Below, in pieces: positions 1 to 8,763 of a stretch of DNA of 64,000 nt. The notes under the pieces are model-generated. The model was not told the origin of the DNA and did not search any database. It saw only the letters and a list, made by a program, of their open reading frames with translations. Numbering within the stretch: the stretch's first letter is position 1; each line of letters opens with the position of its first letter. The DNA lies in assembly GCF_037201975.1 (NCBI RefSeq), contig NZ_CP147520.1, forward strand, positions 6,448,001 to 6,512,000. Direction: 5' to 3'. A program made the position numbers and the translations under genes. Source of the stretch: Streptomyces sp. TG1A-60 (GTDB lineage: Bacteria; Actinomycetota; Actinomycetes; Streptomycetales; Streptomycetaceae).

Positions 1-765
1 CCGCGTCGCCAGCGTCAGCCGGTCACGCGCGTCGAAGAGTGCGTCCTTGACCAGCTGCTCATGGGCCGGGGTCAGCCGGGCCACCGGGACCGAGCAGCTG
101 ATGGCGTCACGGGCCGGCGTGCGGTACGGGACCGCCACGCCGAAGCAGCGCAGCCCGAGGGTGTTCTCCTCGCGGTCGACGGAGAAGCCCTGCTCACGGA
201 TCTGGCGCAGCTCCTCGATGAGCCGCTCGCGGTCGGTGATCGTGTGCTCCGTCAGCGCCGGCAGGGTCTCCGGGAGCATCTTGCGGACCTGCTCGTCGGT
301 GTGGGTGGCCAGCAGCGCCTTGCCGAGCGAGGTCGAGTGGGCGGGCAGCCGGCGGCCGACGCGGGTGAAGGGGCGCAGATAGTGCTGCGACTGGCGGGTG
401 GCGAGGTAGACGACGTTCGTGCCGTCGAGGCGGGCCAGGTGGATCGTCTCCGTCGTGTCGTCCGAGAGCCGGTCCAGCGTCGGCCGGGCCAGCGCCACCA
501 CCTCGTCGCCGTCGATGTACGAGGTGCCGACGAGGAGCGCCCGTACGCCGATGCCGTAGCGCGTGCCCGTCGCGTCCGTCTCGACCCAGCCCAGCTCCAC
601 GAGCGTGCGGAGCAGCATGTAGAGGCTGGACTTGGGGTATCCGACGGCCTCCTGGACCGCCGCCAGGGAGTGCATCCCGGGGCGTCCGGCGAAGTATTCG
701 AGCAGCTCAACGGTCCGTACCGCCGACTTGACCTGCGCTCCGCCGCCCGTCTCGACTGCCGACAT
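1..765 (-). CDS. IclR-family transcriptional regulator (3' end cut by window edge)
   Basis: A DNA-binding repressor or activator of carbon catabolism. The first 255 codons are visible and the C-terminus runs off the left edge. The ATG at 765 starts MSAVETGGGAQVKSAVRTVE; a winged HTH covers roughly residues 14-75 (an ELLEYF helix, then VGYPKSSLYMLLRTL as recognition helix), followed by the IclR effector domain with a GIGVRALL start and a LGLRCFGVAVPYRT segment. It is divergent from the aldehyde dehydrogenase at 889 with a gap of about 120 bp, so it probably controls that gene. The family usually binds aromatic or sugar acids; the ligand here cannot be read from the sequence. Confidence 0.9.
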   Translation of the reverse strand, partial: MSAVETGGGAQVKSAVRTVELLEYFAGRPGMHSLAAVQEAVGYPKSSLYMLLRTLVELGWVETDATGTRYGIGVRALLVGTSYIDGDEVVALARPTLDRLSDDTTETIHLARLDGTNVVYLATRQSQHYLRPFTRVGRRLPAHSTSLGKALLATHTDEQVRKMLPETLPALTEHTITDRERLIEELRQIREQGFSVDREENTLGLRCFGVAVPYRTPARDAISCSVPVARLTPAHEQLVKDALFDARDRLTLATR

Positions 766-829
766 CGCCCTTGACCCCTTCGTTCGACGGGAAATAGTCT
801 CCGACAGCATATTCATCATCAGAGACGGC

Positions 830-845
830 GTTCAGCATATCGAAC
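830..845. promoter_or_regulatory. candidate IclR operator between divergent genes
   Basis: The 16-bp element GTTCAGCATATCGAAC is an imperfect palindrome with GTTC/GAAC ends. It sits in the divergent gap, and part of it (CAGCATAT) recurs about 30 bp away near 804. The position suits an operator for the adjacent IclR protein, but no binding consensus for this protein is known to me. Confidence 0.3.
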
Positions 846-888
846 GACCCTGGTGAACGGACCCCAGTAATACGTGAAGGGACCCGCG

Positions 889-2418
889 GTGGCAGCAGCA
901 CCAGTCTGGAGTGTCGACCCCCGAACCGGGAAGCAGCGCGAGCAGGTTGCGGTGGAAGCCACAGCCCAGGAGGTGGACGCCGCCGTCCGCGCGGCCCACG
1001 CGGCGCGTGGCTCTCTCGCCGACCGCGCGGTCCGCGCCGCCTTCCTGCGCACGGCCGCCGACCAGCTCCAAGCGGCCAAGGACCAGCTCGTCGAGGTCGC
1101 CGACGCCGAGACCGCGCTCGGCCCGGTCCGCCTCACCGGTGAACTCGCCCGCACCTGCTATCAGTTGCGGGCTTTCGCCGACATCGTCGACGAGGGCGCG
1201 TTCCTCGACGTGGTGATCAACCACCCCGACGACACCGCCACCCCGCCCATCCCCGACCTGCGCCGCTACAAGGTCCCGCTGGGCGTCGTCGCCGTCTACT
1301 CGGCCTCCAACTTCCCGTTCGCCTTCTCCGTCCCCGGCGGCGACACGGCGAGCGCGCTGGCCGCCGGGTGCCCGGTCGTCGTCAAGGCCCACCCCGACCA
1401 CCCGGCCCTGTCCGAGCTGGTCGCGATCGTGCTGCGCCGGGCCGCCGCCGAGCACGGCGTTCCCGAGGCTGTCCTCGGCCTCGTGCACGGCTTCGAGGCG
1501 GGCGTCGAACTGGTCAAGCACCCGCTCGTCACCGCCGCCGGCTTCACCGGTTCGGTACGCGGCGGCCGTGCCCTCTTCGACGCGGCGGCGGCGCGTCCGG
1601 TGCCGATCCCGTTCCACGGCGAGCTGGGCTCCCTCAACCCCGTCCTCATCACGGAGGCCGCGGCGGCGGAGCGCGCCGAGGCGATCGGCGCGGGGCTGGC
1701 CGGGTCGATGACCCTCGGGGTCGGCCAGTTCTGTGTGAAGCCGGGCCTGGTGCTGGCGCCCGCGGGTGACGCCGGCGACCGGCTCGTGAAGTCCCTCACC
1801 GAGGCGGTCAGCGACGTCGGCTCGGGGGTCCTGCTGGACCACCGCATGCGCGACAACTTCCTCGCCGGTGTAGCCGAGCGCGCCGAGCTGCCCGAGGTGG
1901 AGTCGCCGGTGACCGCGGGGGCGGGCGGCGAGCACACCGTCAGCCCCGGCTTCCTCACCGTCCCCGCCGGGAAGCTGGCGGCCGAGGGCGCGCACGACCT
2001 GCTCCTGGAGGAGTGCTTCGGGCCGCTCACGGTCGTGGCGCGCTACGAGGACGAGGACGAGGCCACGTCGGTGCTCTCCCGGCTGCCCGGCAACCTGACC
2101 GCCACGGTGCACCTGTCCGGCGGGGAGGCCGCCGGGGAGGGGCGTGGGCCGGAGCTGCTGGCGCAGCTGACGCCGCTGGCCGGACGGGTGCTCGTGAACG
2201 GGTGGCCGACGGGGGTCGCCGTGGCACCGGCCCAGCACCACGGCGGGCCCTACCCGGCGACCACGTCGACGTCCACGTCGGTGGGCGGTACGGCGATCGA
2301 GCGGTGGCTGCGGCCGGTCGCCTATCAGGGCGCGCCCGAGGCGCTGCTGCCGGCGGAGCTTCGGGACGACAACCCGCTGGGGCTGCCGCGGCGGTTCAAC
2401 GGCGTCCTGGAGCGGTAG
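889..2418 (+). CDS. NADP-type aldehyde dehydrogenase (alpha-ketoglutarate semialdehyde dehydrogenase-like)
   Basis: Oxidises an aldehyde, most likely 2,5-dioxopentanoate from sugar-acid breakdown, to the acid (2-oxoglutarate) with NAD(P)+. At 509 aa it has the length of the KGSADH branch. The catalytic Cys lies near residue 282 in GQFCVKPG and the general-base Glu near 245 in FHGELGS. The GTG at 889 is preferred over the in-frame GTG at 874 because GAAGGGA precedes it at the right distance. The C-terminal region has the PATTSTSTSVGG and IERWLRPVAYQ segments typical of this branch. The divergent IclR regulator fits a glucarate/galactarate-type catabolic locus extending left of the window; that context is inference. 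Confidence 0.9.
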   Translation: MAAAPVWSVDPRTGKQREQVAVEATAQEVDAAVRAAHAARGSLADRAVRAAFLRTAADQLQAAKDQLVEVADAETALGPVRLTGELARTCYQLRAFADIVDEGAFLDVVINHPDDTATPPIPDLRRYKVPLGVVAVYSASNFPFAFSVPGGDTASALAAGCPVVVKAHPDHPALSELVAIVLRRAAAEHGVPEAVLGLVHGFEAGVELVKHPLVTAAGFTGSVRGGRALFDAAAARPVPIPFHGELGSLNPVLITEAAAAERAEAIGAGLAGSMTLGVGQFCVKPGLVLAPAGDAGDRLVKSLTEAVSDVGSGVLLDHRMRDNFLAGVAERAELPEVESPVTAGAGGEHTVSPGFLTVPAGKLAAEGAHDLLLEECFGPLTVVARYEDEDEATSVLSRLPGNLTATVHLSGGEAAGEGRGPELLAQLTPLAGRVLVNGWPTGVAVAPAQHHGGPYPATTSTSTSVGGTAIERWLRPVAYQGAPEALLPAELRDDNPLGLPRRFNGVLER

Positions 2419-2466
2419 CGCCACAAGGGGTGCGGTCGCCTGCGGGCCGCGGGTCGTCTCATGGCC

Positions 2467-2490
2467 GATCGCGCGGTTCCCCGCGCCCCT
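2467..2490 (+). repeat. Streptomyces-type intergenic repeat, copy 1
   Basis: A short GC-rich element (GATCGCGCGGTTCCCCGCGCCCCT) between the aldehyde dehydrogenase and DUF1349 genes. Near-identical copies lie at 19006-19029 and, inverted, at 63688-63711; a diverged copy is at 44532-44559. All lie between genes. Confidence 0.7.
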
Positions 2491-2533
2491 CAAAAGCCTG
2501 CTGCCGTGGGCCGGGAGCTGTAAGAATCCCCCA

Positions 2534-3142
2534 ATGGACGTCGACATCCCCGAACTCCCGTTCCCTCTCCGTACCTACGGCCCCGACGGGTACTGGTCCC
2601 ATGAGGACGGGGTGCTCACCGGGTGGGCCGGTGCGCGGCAGGACCGGTTCGTGCCGCCCACCGACGAGGGGCTGGATCCCGCTTCGGACGCGCCCAGGCT
2701 GCTGGGTGCGCCGGAGGGGGACTTCCAGCTGATCGCCCGTGTCACCGTCGGCTTCGCCGCCGGGTTCGACGCGGGCGTTCTCTACGTGCACGTGGGGGAG
2801 CGGGCCTGGGCGAAGCTCTGCCTGGAGTACTCGCCGGATGTGCCGACCGTGTGCACGGTGGTCACCCGGGGGCACTCGGACGATGCCAACTCCTTCACCG
2901 TAGACGGAAGTTCGGTGTGGTTGCGGGTCAGCCGCACCGGCCGGGCGTTCGCCTTCCACGCCTCGCGCGACGGAAAGCGGTGGACCTTCGTCCGGCTCTT
3001 CACACTCGCAGGGGAGAAGGAGAGCGGCGCCGCCCTCGTCGGCTTCATGACGCAGTCGCCGATGGGCGAGGGCTGCGTGGTCACGTACGACCACATCGAG
3101 TTCCGCCCCAACTGGCCGGAGGGCCTGCGCAACGGCGGCTGA
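2534..3142 (+). CDS. DUF1349 domain protein (concanavalin A-like fold)
   Basis: A 202-aa soluble protein whose whole length matches the DUF1349 family: an N-terminal DGYWSHEDGVLTGWAGAR strand region, then DFQLIARVTVGF, DAGVLYVHVGERAWAKLCLEY and GKRWTFVRLFTL, the alternating beta pattern of a concanavalin A-like sandwich. There is no signal peptide or membrane segment. Members are sometimes called 'regulation of enolase protein 1', but biochemical function is not established. It stands alone, 115 bp after the aldehyde dehydrogenase and before a GNAT gene. Confidence 0.85.
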   Translation: MDVDIPELPFPLRTYGPDGYWSHEDGVLTGWAGARQDRFVPPTDEGLDPASDAPRLLGAPEGDFQLIARVTVGFAAGFDAGVLYVHVGERAWAKLCLEYSPDVPTVCTVVTRGHSDDANSFTVDGSSVWLRVSRTGRAFAFHASRDGKRWTFVRLFTLAGEKESGAALVGFMTQSPMGEGCVVTYDHIEFRPNWPEGLRNGG

Positions 3143-3226
3143 GGGACGGCGGCTGAGGAAGGGCTGCCCGGGGCGGAACCTCCGGGTGCGCGGAACCACC
3201 GGGGTGCGTGGCACGTCTTCAGCGGC

Positions 3227-3751
3227 ATGATCAAGGACCGTGTGAACCGAGTGACCGGAGCGCGCGTGATCAGGACCGCGCTCCCCGCCGAGGCGCCGGG
3301 CATCGCCGCGCTGCACGCCCGCGCCCGGGCGACGTACTACCCGGACGGCGTCCCCGATGACGGCACGGACTGGCCCGCCGCCTGGCGCCGGGCCGTCGAA
3401 CGACCGGGCGGGCAGGTGCTGTGTGCGGTGGAGCAGGGGCGGATCACCGGGATCGCCTCCTTCCGTACGGCGGACGGGGCGCCCGGCGACACCGTGTACC
3501 TCGCGCAGTTCCATGTGGACCCCGAGCGGTGGCGCCAGGGGACCGGCCGGGCGCTGCACGTGGCCTGCGTGGAGGCGTGGCGGGCGGACGGCAAGCGCAC
3601 GGCGGGCCTCTCGGTGCACGTGGACAACCACCGGGCCCGGGCCTTCTACGCCCGCCAGGGCTGGACCCCCGACGCGCGGAACCCCTCCGCGCCGGGCGAC
3701 CACCACCTTCTCCTCACGTACACCGTCACCTGTACCGGCGCCGGGGAATGA
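3227..3751 (+). CDS. GNAT-family N-acetyltransferase
   Basis: Acetyl-CoA-dependent acetyltransferase of unknown substrate, 174 aa. The core is intact: YLAQFHVDPERWRQGTGRAL holds the acetyl-CoA pyrophosphate-binding Q/R-x-x-G-x-G/A loop near residues 104-108, followed by LSVHVDNHRARAFYARQGW, the standard motif B with N and Y. The ATG at 3227 is the furthest start; a GTG 24 bp downstream is also possible. It is a single gene, not clearly coupled to its neighbours. Confidence 0.9.
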   Translation: MIKDRVNRVTGARVIRTALPAEAPGIAALHARARATYYPDGVPDDGTDWPAAWRRAVERPGGQVLCAVEQGRITGIASFRTADGAPGDTVYLAQFHVDPERWRQGTGRALHVACVEAWRADGKRTAGLSVHVDNHRARAFYARQGWTPDARNPSAPGDHHLLLTYTVTCTGAGE

Positions 3752-3830
3752 ACCGGACTGCTTGAATGTTCACCAACCAGAGAAAGCGGAGGGCGTCTCC
3801 GTACCGTGCGACCTGGAGAGAGCTGAGACC

Positions 3831-4481
3831 ATGCGCGTCGAGATCTGGAGCGACATCGCCTGCCCCTGGTGCTACGTGGGCAAGGCCCGCTTCGAGAAGG
3901 CACTCGCGGCCTTCCCGCACCGCGACGGCGTCGAGGTGGTGCACCGCTCCTTCGAGCTCGACCCCGGCCGCGCCAAGGACGACATCCAGCCGGTCCTCAC
4001 CATGCTGACCAAGAAGTACGGGATGAGTGAGGCGCAGGCCCAGGCCGGTGAGCACAACCTCCGCGAGCAGGCCGCCGCCGAGGGGCTCGCCTACCGGGCC
4101 GAGGGCCGCGACCACGGCAGCACCTTCGACATGCACCGCCTGCTCCACTTCGCCAAGGAGCAGGGGCGGCAGAGCGAACTGCTCCAGGCCTTCTACCGGG
4201 CGAACTTCGCGGAGGACCGGTCCGTGTACGCCGGCGCCGACGAGTTCCTGATCGAGCTGGCCGTCGAGGCGGGGCTGGACGAGAGCGCGGCGCGCGCGGT
4301 GCTCGCCGACCCGGTCGCCTACGCGGACGCGGTCCGGGCCGACGAGCGGGAGGCCGCGGAGCTGGGGGCGAACGGCGTGCCGTTCTTCGTGCTCGACCGG
4401 AAGTACGGGGTGTCCGGGGCCCAGCCCGCGGAGGTCTTCGAGCGGGCCCTGGTCCAGGCGTGGGGGAGAGGCCGCCGTTGA
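3831..4481 (+). CDS. DsbA-family (FrnE-like) thiol oxidoreductase
   Basis: Cytoplasmic thioredoxin-fold protein of 216 aa that exchanges disulfides or isomerises substrates. A CPWC redox motif sits at Cys11-Cys14 in SDIACPWCYVGKARFE. The helical insertion typical of the FrnE branch follows, then the cis-Pro loop in LGANGVPFFVLDRKYGVSGA near residue 180. There is no signal peptide, unlike periplasmic DsbA. The ATG at 3831 follows GAGAGAGC. The name FrnE comes from a Streptomyces polyketide cluster, but nothing here suggests a biosynthetic cluster. Confidence 0.92.
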   Translation: MRVEIWSDIACPWCYVGKARFEKALAAFPHRDGVEVVHRSFELDPGRAKDDIQPVLTMLTKKYGMSEAQAQAGEHNLREQAAAEGLAYRAEGRDHGSTFDMHRLLHFAKEQGRQSELLQAFYRANFAEDRSVYAGADEFLIELAVEAGLDESAARAVLADPVAYADAVRADEREAAELGANGVPFFVLDRKYGVSGAQPAEVFERALVQAWGRGRR

Positions 4482-4624
4482 AGCCGGTCCAGGCCGGTGG
4501 CGAGGAGGCGCAGGCATGCGGGCCCGATGGATGCGCCGTTCCTCGGTAGCCACCCGAAGTGTCTCCGCTCCCGGTCAGCCGCCATGTATGAGCAACGCTT
4601 GGCCGAAGCTCGTAGAAGGTCTCA

Positions 4625-5710
4625 ATGGACGTGAGGTTCGCGGGGGCCCACAGTGGTCTCATGGAGACCTTCGAGAGCCTGGTCCAGGCCGAGTTCGCCC
4701 CGAAGAACACCTATCTGAACACCGCGAGCACCGGGCTGCTGCCGGCCCGCGCGGTGGAAGCGATGACGGTCGGCGTGCAGTCCGTGGCGGACGGGCGGCC
4801 GGTGGACATGTTCGCCGATGTGGAGGCCGCGCGGGCGGCCTTCGCACGGATCGTCGAAGTGCGGGACGACCGGGTGGCGGCCGGGGCCTCGGTCGCCGTC
4901 TACAGCGGGCTGATCGCCGCCTCGCTGCCGGCGGGCGCCGAGGTGCTGACCGCCGAGGCCGACTTCACCTCCCTCGTGAACCCCTTCCATGTGCGCGGCG
5001 ACCTCAAGGTGCGCGAGGTCCCGCTGGAGCGGGTCGCCGAGTCGGTGCGCTCCAGCACGGCGCTCGTCGCGGTGAGCGCCGCGCAGTCCGCCGACGGCCG
5101 GGTCGCCGACCTGGACGCGATCCGCGAGGCCGCGCGGGCGCACGGGGCGCGTACGTACATCGACGCGTCGCAGTCCGCCGGCTGGCTGCCGATCGACGCG
5201 GACGCGTACGACTACGTCGTCTCCGTCGGCTTCAAGTGGCTCCTCTGCCCGCGCGGAGTGACCTTCCTCGTCGTCCCGGAGGACCTCGGCGGACTCACCC
5301 CCGTCTTCGCCGGCTGGGTCGCCGGGCAGGAGCCGTGGGACAGCTGCTACGGCCCGGTCGAGGAACTCGCCCGCTCCGCCCGCCGGTTCGACGAGAGCCC
5401 CAGCCTCTTCTCGTACGCCGGTGCCCGCCGCTCCCTCGCGCTGATCGAGGAACTGGGCGTGGCGAACGTACGGGAGCACGACCTCGCGCTGGCCGACCGC
5501 TTCCGCGCGGGCCTCGCCGCACTGGGCCGGGAGCCGGTGGCGGCGCCCGGTTCGGCGATCGTGTCGGTGCCCGGACTGGGCCACCGGCAGGCGGAGTTGA
5601 GCCGCGCGGGGGTCGAGGTCTCCGACCGCGCGGGTCATCTGCGGGCCGCCTTCCACCTGTACAACACGCCCACGGACGTCGACCGGCTCCTGGACGTCCT
5701 GTCCCGCTGA
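4625..5710 (+). CDS. class V aminotransferase (PLP-dependent, cysteine-desulfurase fold)
   Basis: PLP enzyme of 361 aa. The fold signature is complete: N-terminal YLNTASTGLLP, the cofactor Asp in YIDASQSAGW near residue 180, and the Schiff-base Lys in SVGFKWLLCPRGV near residue 203. Relatives include isopenicillin-N epimerase-like and selenocysteine-lyase-like proteins, so the substrate is unassigned. The ATG at 4625 is preceded by AGAAGGT; an ATG at 4661 is an alternative. Without the IS element, the sigma gene downstream would begin only about 55 bp after this stop codon, so the two may once have been co-transcribed. Confidence 0.88.
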   Translation: MDVRFAGAHSGLMETFESLVQAEFAPKNTYLNTASTGLLPARAVEAMTVGVQSVADGRPVDMFADVEAARAAFARIVEVRDDRVAAGASVAVYSGLIAASLPAGAEVLTAEADFTSLVNPFHVRGDLKVREVPLERVAESVRSSTALVAVSAAQSADGRVADLDAIREAARAHGARTYIDASQSAGWLPIDADAYDYVVSVGFKWLLCPRGVTFLVVPEDLGGLTPVFAGWVAGQEPWDSCYGPVEELARSARRFDESPSLFSYAGARRSLALIEELGVANVREHDLALADRFRAGLAALGREPVAAPGSAIVSVPGLGHRQAELSRAGVEVSDRAGHLRAAFHLYNTPTDVDRLLDVLSR

Positions 5711-5750
5711 CTTCCGAGATCCACTGGCGCGGACCATCCCTCGGGCGCTA

Positions 5751-6981
5751 GTGCCGTAGCAGGGAACGTTTGCCCTGTTGTGATGTGACGCGTCGTCCGG
5801 GTGCTGTGTCGGGCGGCGCGTGTCCGTCACTCTGTCCGGGTGGCAGAACGAGTACGCGTGCGTGAGATCGATGACGACGAGGGCAGACGGCTGCTGCGGA
5901 TCATCCGCAGGGGGACTGGGTCGGTGGTGACCTGGCGGCGGGCCCAGATGGTGCTGCTGTCCGCGCAGGGCATGCCGGTGGCGAAGATTGCCGAGGTGTC
6001 GTTCACCAGCGACGACCGGGTCCGCGATGTGATCCACAACTTCAACACCGACGGCTTCGAGTCGCTGTATCCGAAGTACAAGGGCGGCCGGCCCAAGACG
6101 TTCACATTGCCCGAGCGTCGCGAGATCAAGAAGATCGCCAAGTCCAAGCCCGCCGAGCACGACCTGCCGTTCTCGACCTGGAGTCTGACCAAGCTGGCGG
6201 ACTTCCTGGTCGCCGAGGGGGTGGTCGACGACATCAGCCACGAGGGCCTTCGCATCCTGCTCCGCGAGGAAGGCGTCTCCTTTCAACGCCTGAAGACCTG
6301 GAAGACCTCCCGCGACCCGGACTACGCGGCCAAGAAGGCACGCGTCGAGCACCTGTATGCCATCGCCGACGGCGAGGTCATACCCGAGGAGGGCGAGCCC
6401 GAAGTCGTCTTCTGTCTGGACGAGTTCGGGCCGCTCAACCTGATGCCCCACCCTGGCCGGCAGTGGGCCGAACGCGGCGGCAAGTACAAGGACCCCGACC
6501 GTGAACCACGTCGTCGTCGGCGGGCGACCTACAACCGCTACGGCGGGGTGCGGCACCTGTTCGCCGCTCTGGACCTGGCCAAGGACAAGCTCTACGGCCA
6601 CATCAAGCCCATCAAGCGACGCACTCAGTTCCTGGAGTTCTGCCGCTACCTGCGCACCCTCTACCCGGCCGGTGTCCGCATCGCGATCGTCTGCGACAAC
6701 TTTTCCCCGCATCTGACCACGAAGAAGTGCCAGCGGGTCGGCACCTGGGCGGCGGCGAACAACGTCGAGATCGCCTACACCCCGACGAACTCCTCGTGGC
6801 TCAACCGCGTCGAGGCCCAGTTCACCGCTTTGCGCTACTTCACCCTCGACGGCACCGACCATGCCGACCACAAGGAACAGGGCAGCATGATCCGCCGCTA
6901 CATCATCTGGCGAAACCGCCATGCCGACGACCGACGCCTACGCGCCGTCGTCGACAGGGCAAACATTGCCTGATCCGGCAC
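5751..6981 (+). mobile_element. IS630-family insertion sequence, complete
   Basis: A 1,231-bp element flanked by TA at 5749-5750 and 6982-6983, the target duplication expected for IS630/Tc1-type elements. The ends are imperfect inverted repeats of about 31 bp: the left starts GTGCCGTAGCAGGGAACG, the right read inward starts GTGCCGGATCAGGCAATG, and both continue GTTTGCCCTGT. The single transposase gene is intact, so the copy may still be active. Confidence 0.93.
5840..6973 (+). CDS. IS630-family transposase
   Basis: DDE transposase of about 377 aa from the GTG at 5840; a GTG at 5801 adds 13 residues. The N-terminal HTH region contains TWRRAQMVLLSAQGMPVAKI. The catalytic triad is visible: first Asp in VVFCLDEFGPLN, second in IAIVCDNFSPHL, Glu in SSWLNRVEAQFTALR. 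It ends just inside the right terminal repeat, as usual for the family. There is no stop codon or frameshift. Confidence 0.95.
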   Translation: MAERVRVREIDDDEGRRLLRIIRRGTGSVVTWRRAQMVLLSAQGMPVAKIAEVSFTSDDRVRDVIHNFNTDGFESLYPKYKGGRPKTFTLPERREIKKIAKSKPAEHDLPFSTWSLTKLADFLVAEGVVDDISHEGLRILLREEGVSFQRLKTWKTSRDPDYAAKKARVEHLYAIADGEVIPEEGEPEVVFCLDEFGPLNLMPHPGRQWAERGGKYKDPDREPRRRRRATYNRYGGVRHLFAALDLAKDKLYGHIKPIKRRTQFLEFCRYLRTLYPAGVRIAIVCDNFSPHLTTKKCQRVGTWAAANNVEIAYTPTNSSWLNRVEAQFTALRYFTLDGTDHADHKEQGSMIRRYIIWRNRHADDRRLRAVVDRANIA

Positions 6982-6998
6982 TAGGAAGGCATCACGAG

Positions 6999-7607
6999 GT
7001 GGTGGTGCCGGTGGAGCCGACGCTCGAACAGACGCCCAGCGATGTGGAGTTGCATCGGCGGCTGGTGTACGGGGACGAGTCCGCGCTGTGTGAGGCGTAC
7101 GCGGCGTACGGGGGACTGGTCCGGCGGGTGGCCGTCCGGGTCACCCGCAGCCCGGCCGCCGCCGAGGACGTGGCGCAGGAGGTCTTCGCCCAGCTGTGGA
7201 GCAGGCCGTACGGCTTCGACGCGCGCCGCGGCTCGCTGCGCACCTGGCTGTCCATGCTCGCCCACCGGCGGGCCGTGGACTGGGTGCGCGACGAGGCCCG
7301 GCACCGCAAGGACGCCCGCGCGGACGACTCGGCGCTGCACGCCATCCCCGACGCCGCACCCGGCCCGGACGAGGCGGTGGTCGACCGCGAGCGCTCCCTG
7401 CTGCTGCACAGCGCCCTCGCCGGACTGCCGCGCCCGCAGCGGGAGGTGGTCCACCTGGCGTACTTCGCGGGCCGTACCTACCGTCAGGCCGCCGTCGAAC
7501 TGGGCATACCCGAGGGCACCGCGAAGACCCGGCTGCGCTCGGCCCTGCGCAAACTGGCGGAGTCCCTCGCGGACCCACCGGACCCGGCACCGGTGAGGGG
7601 CGCGTGA
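6999..7607 (+). CDS. ECF RNA polymerase sigma factor (SigK/SigL-like)
   Basis: Directs RNA polymerase to a small regulon, 202 aa. Region 2 is seen in LVRRVAVRVTRSPAAAEDVA and the RRAVDWVRDE segment; region 4 in LPRPQREVVHLAYF followed by the HTH segment VELGIPEGTAKTRLR. The GTG at 6999 is chosen because GGAAGG lies 9 nt upstream; reading frames that extend further run into the IS element. That Shine-Dalgarno starts 3 nt after the IS element, so the native promoter has been displaced. The zinc-finger anti-sigma candidate follows 76 nt downstream. Confidence 0.92.
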   Translation: MVVPVEPTLEQTPSDVELHRRLVYGDESALCEAYAAYGGLVRRVAVRVTRSPAAAEDVAQEVFAQLWSRPYGFDARRGSLRTWLSMLAHRRAVDWVRDEARHRKDARADDSALHAIPDAAPGPDEAVVDRERSLLLHSALAGLPRPQREVVHLAYFAGRTYRQAAVELGIPEGTAKTRLRSALRKLAESLADPPDPAPVRGA

Positions 7608-7683
7608 TGGGGGCGCACGGGGCCGTCCGGACCGCAGCGGGCCTGCGTATCGTGGATGTGGCAGGGCGAAAGGGCGGCGCGCG

Positions 7684-8730
7684 ATGACCAACGACCACGA
7701 CGGCGTACGGGAGCTGCTGGCCGCCTGGGCGATCGGCGTGCTCCCACCCGGCGACGCCACAACGGCCCCCCCGCACCTGGCCGTGTGCGAGGAGTGCGCG
7801 GCGGAGGCCGAGCGGCTCCGGGACACCGTACGACTGCTGGACGGCGCCCCCGTACCGGGCGCGGCCCCGGACAACGCGCCGGGTGCCGAGTCGGGCGGCG
7901 CCGTGAGCGGGAGCGCCGACGGGATCCTCGCGTCAGCCCTGTGCTCCCGCAGTCCCCGCATCCCCATCGCCCCGCACGCCGCCCCCTACGCCGCCGCCGT
8001 GGCCGGACTCCAGGCCCTCGTCCCCGAGCTGGACGGCCGCTGGGGCAGCCCGGTCGTCCACGACTGGGACGTGCACGCCACCGTCGCGCACCTCGTGGCC
8101 GCCGACGAGCACCTAGGCGTGCACCTCGGTGTCGACGCCCGCGTGCCCGCCTCGCACATCCCGGAGGGGGTTCCCACGGGCGAGGCCTGGGCCCGGCGCA
8201 CCGCCGACGTCATCGCCCACGAGCACGCCCGCCCGCCCGGGGAGACGGTCGTCACCTGGGCCGCGCAGGCCGCCGCGCTGCTGGCCACGCCCGAGGCCCG
8301 CGACCTGGAACGCGCCGCCCGCCCCGTCTCGGTGATGGACCTCCGGCTGCCGGTCGCCGACCACTTCGTGGTCCGCGCCTTCGAGACGTGGATCCACACG
8401 GACGACATCGGCCGCGCGCTCGGCCTCGCCGTCCCCCCGCCCCCCGACGACCACCTCTCGTCCCTGATCCGCCTTGCCGTCCGCATCCTCGTCCTGGCGC
8501 TCCACGAGGCGCCCCCCGTGCTCTTCGAGGTCACCGGCCCCACCCGCGCCTCCTGGGTCCTCGGCTCCGACACCGAACCCGTACGTGCCGAACTCACCCT
8601 GGACCCGGTCGACTTCTGCCTCCTGGTGGGCGGCCGTCACACCCCGGACCAGGTACCGAGGGGGGTGTCCGGCGACGAGGGGGCGGCCCGGAACGTACTG
8701 GAGACGGCGGCGTCGCTGGCCTGGCTGTGA
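7684..8730 (+). CDS. anti-sigma candidate: zinc finger fused to mycothiol-dependent maleylpyruvate isomerase-like domain
   Basis: A 348-aa cytoplasmic protein in two parts. Residues 5-50 form an anti-sigma zinc finger with His31-x3-Cys35-x2-Cys38. Residues from about 95 to the end match the MDMPI N- and C-terminal domains (DWDVHATVAHLVAADEHLG, later FETWIHTDDIGRALG). Partnership with the sigma factor just upstream is the usual arrangement and is inferred here. The MDMPI fold binds a metal and may use mycothiol, so the fusion might sense thiol or oxidative state. No membrane segment is present, unlike many anti-sigma factors. Confidence 0.85.
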   Translation: MTNDHDGVRELLAAWAIGVLPPGDATTAPPHLAVCEECAAEAERLRDTVRLLDGAPVPGAAPDNAPGAESGGAVSGSADGILASALCSRSPRIPIAPHAAPYAAAVAGLQALVPELDGRWGSPVVHDWDVHATVAHLVAADEHLGVHLGVDARVPASHIPEGVPTGEAWARRTADVIAHEHARPPGETVVTWAAQAAALLATPEARDLERAARPVSVMDLRLPVADHFVVRAFETWIHTDDIGRALGLAVPPPPDDHLSSLIRLAVRILVLALHEAPPVLFEVTGPTRASWVLGSDTEPVRAELTLDPVDFCLLVGGRHTPDQVPRGVSGDEGAARNVLETAASLAWL

Positions 8731-8763
8731 GGAGCGCCCCGCGGACGGGCCGGACACACGCGA

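Noticed and set aside
832..2547. 571-aa open frame antisense to the aldehyde dehydrogenase
   Set aside because: A shadow of high-GC coding sequence on the other strand: Arg/Gly/Val-rich, no domain, and the sense gene has a complete family match.
4622..6922. 766-aa open frame antisense to the aminotransferase and the IS element
   Set aside because: It runs across the IS boundary and two unrelated genes without any domain, so it cannot be an evolved gene.
6921..6998. Start of the sigma factor inside the IS element (ATG at 6921)
   Set aside because: It would add residues encoded by the IS end; GTG 6999 has a good Shine-Dalgarno outside the element.
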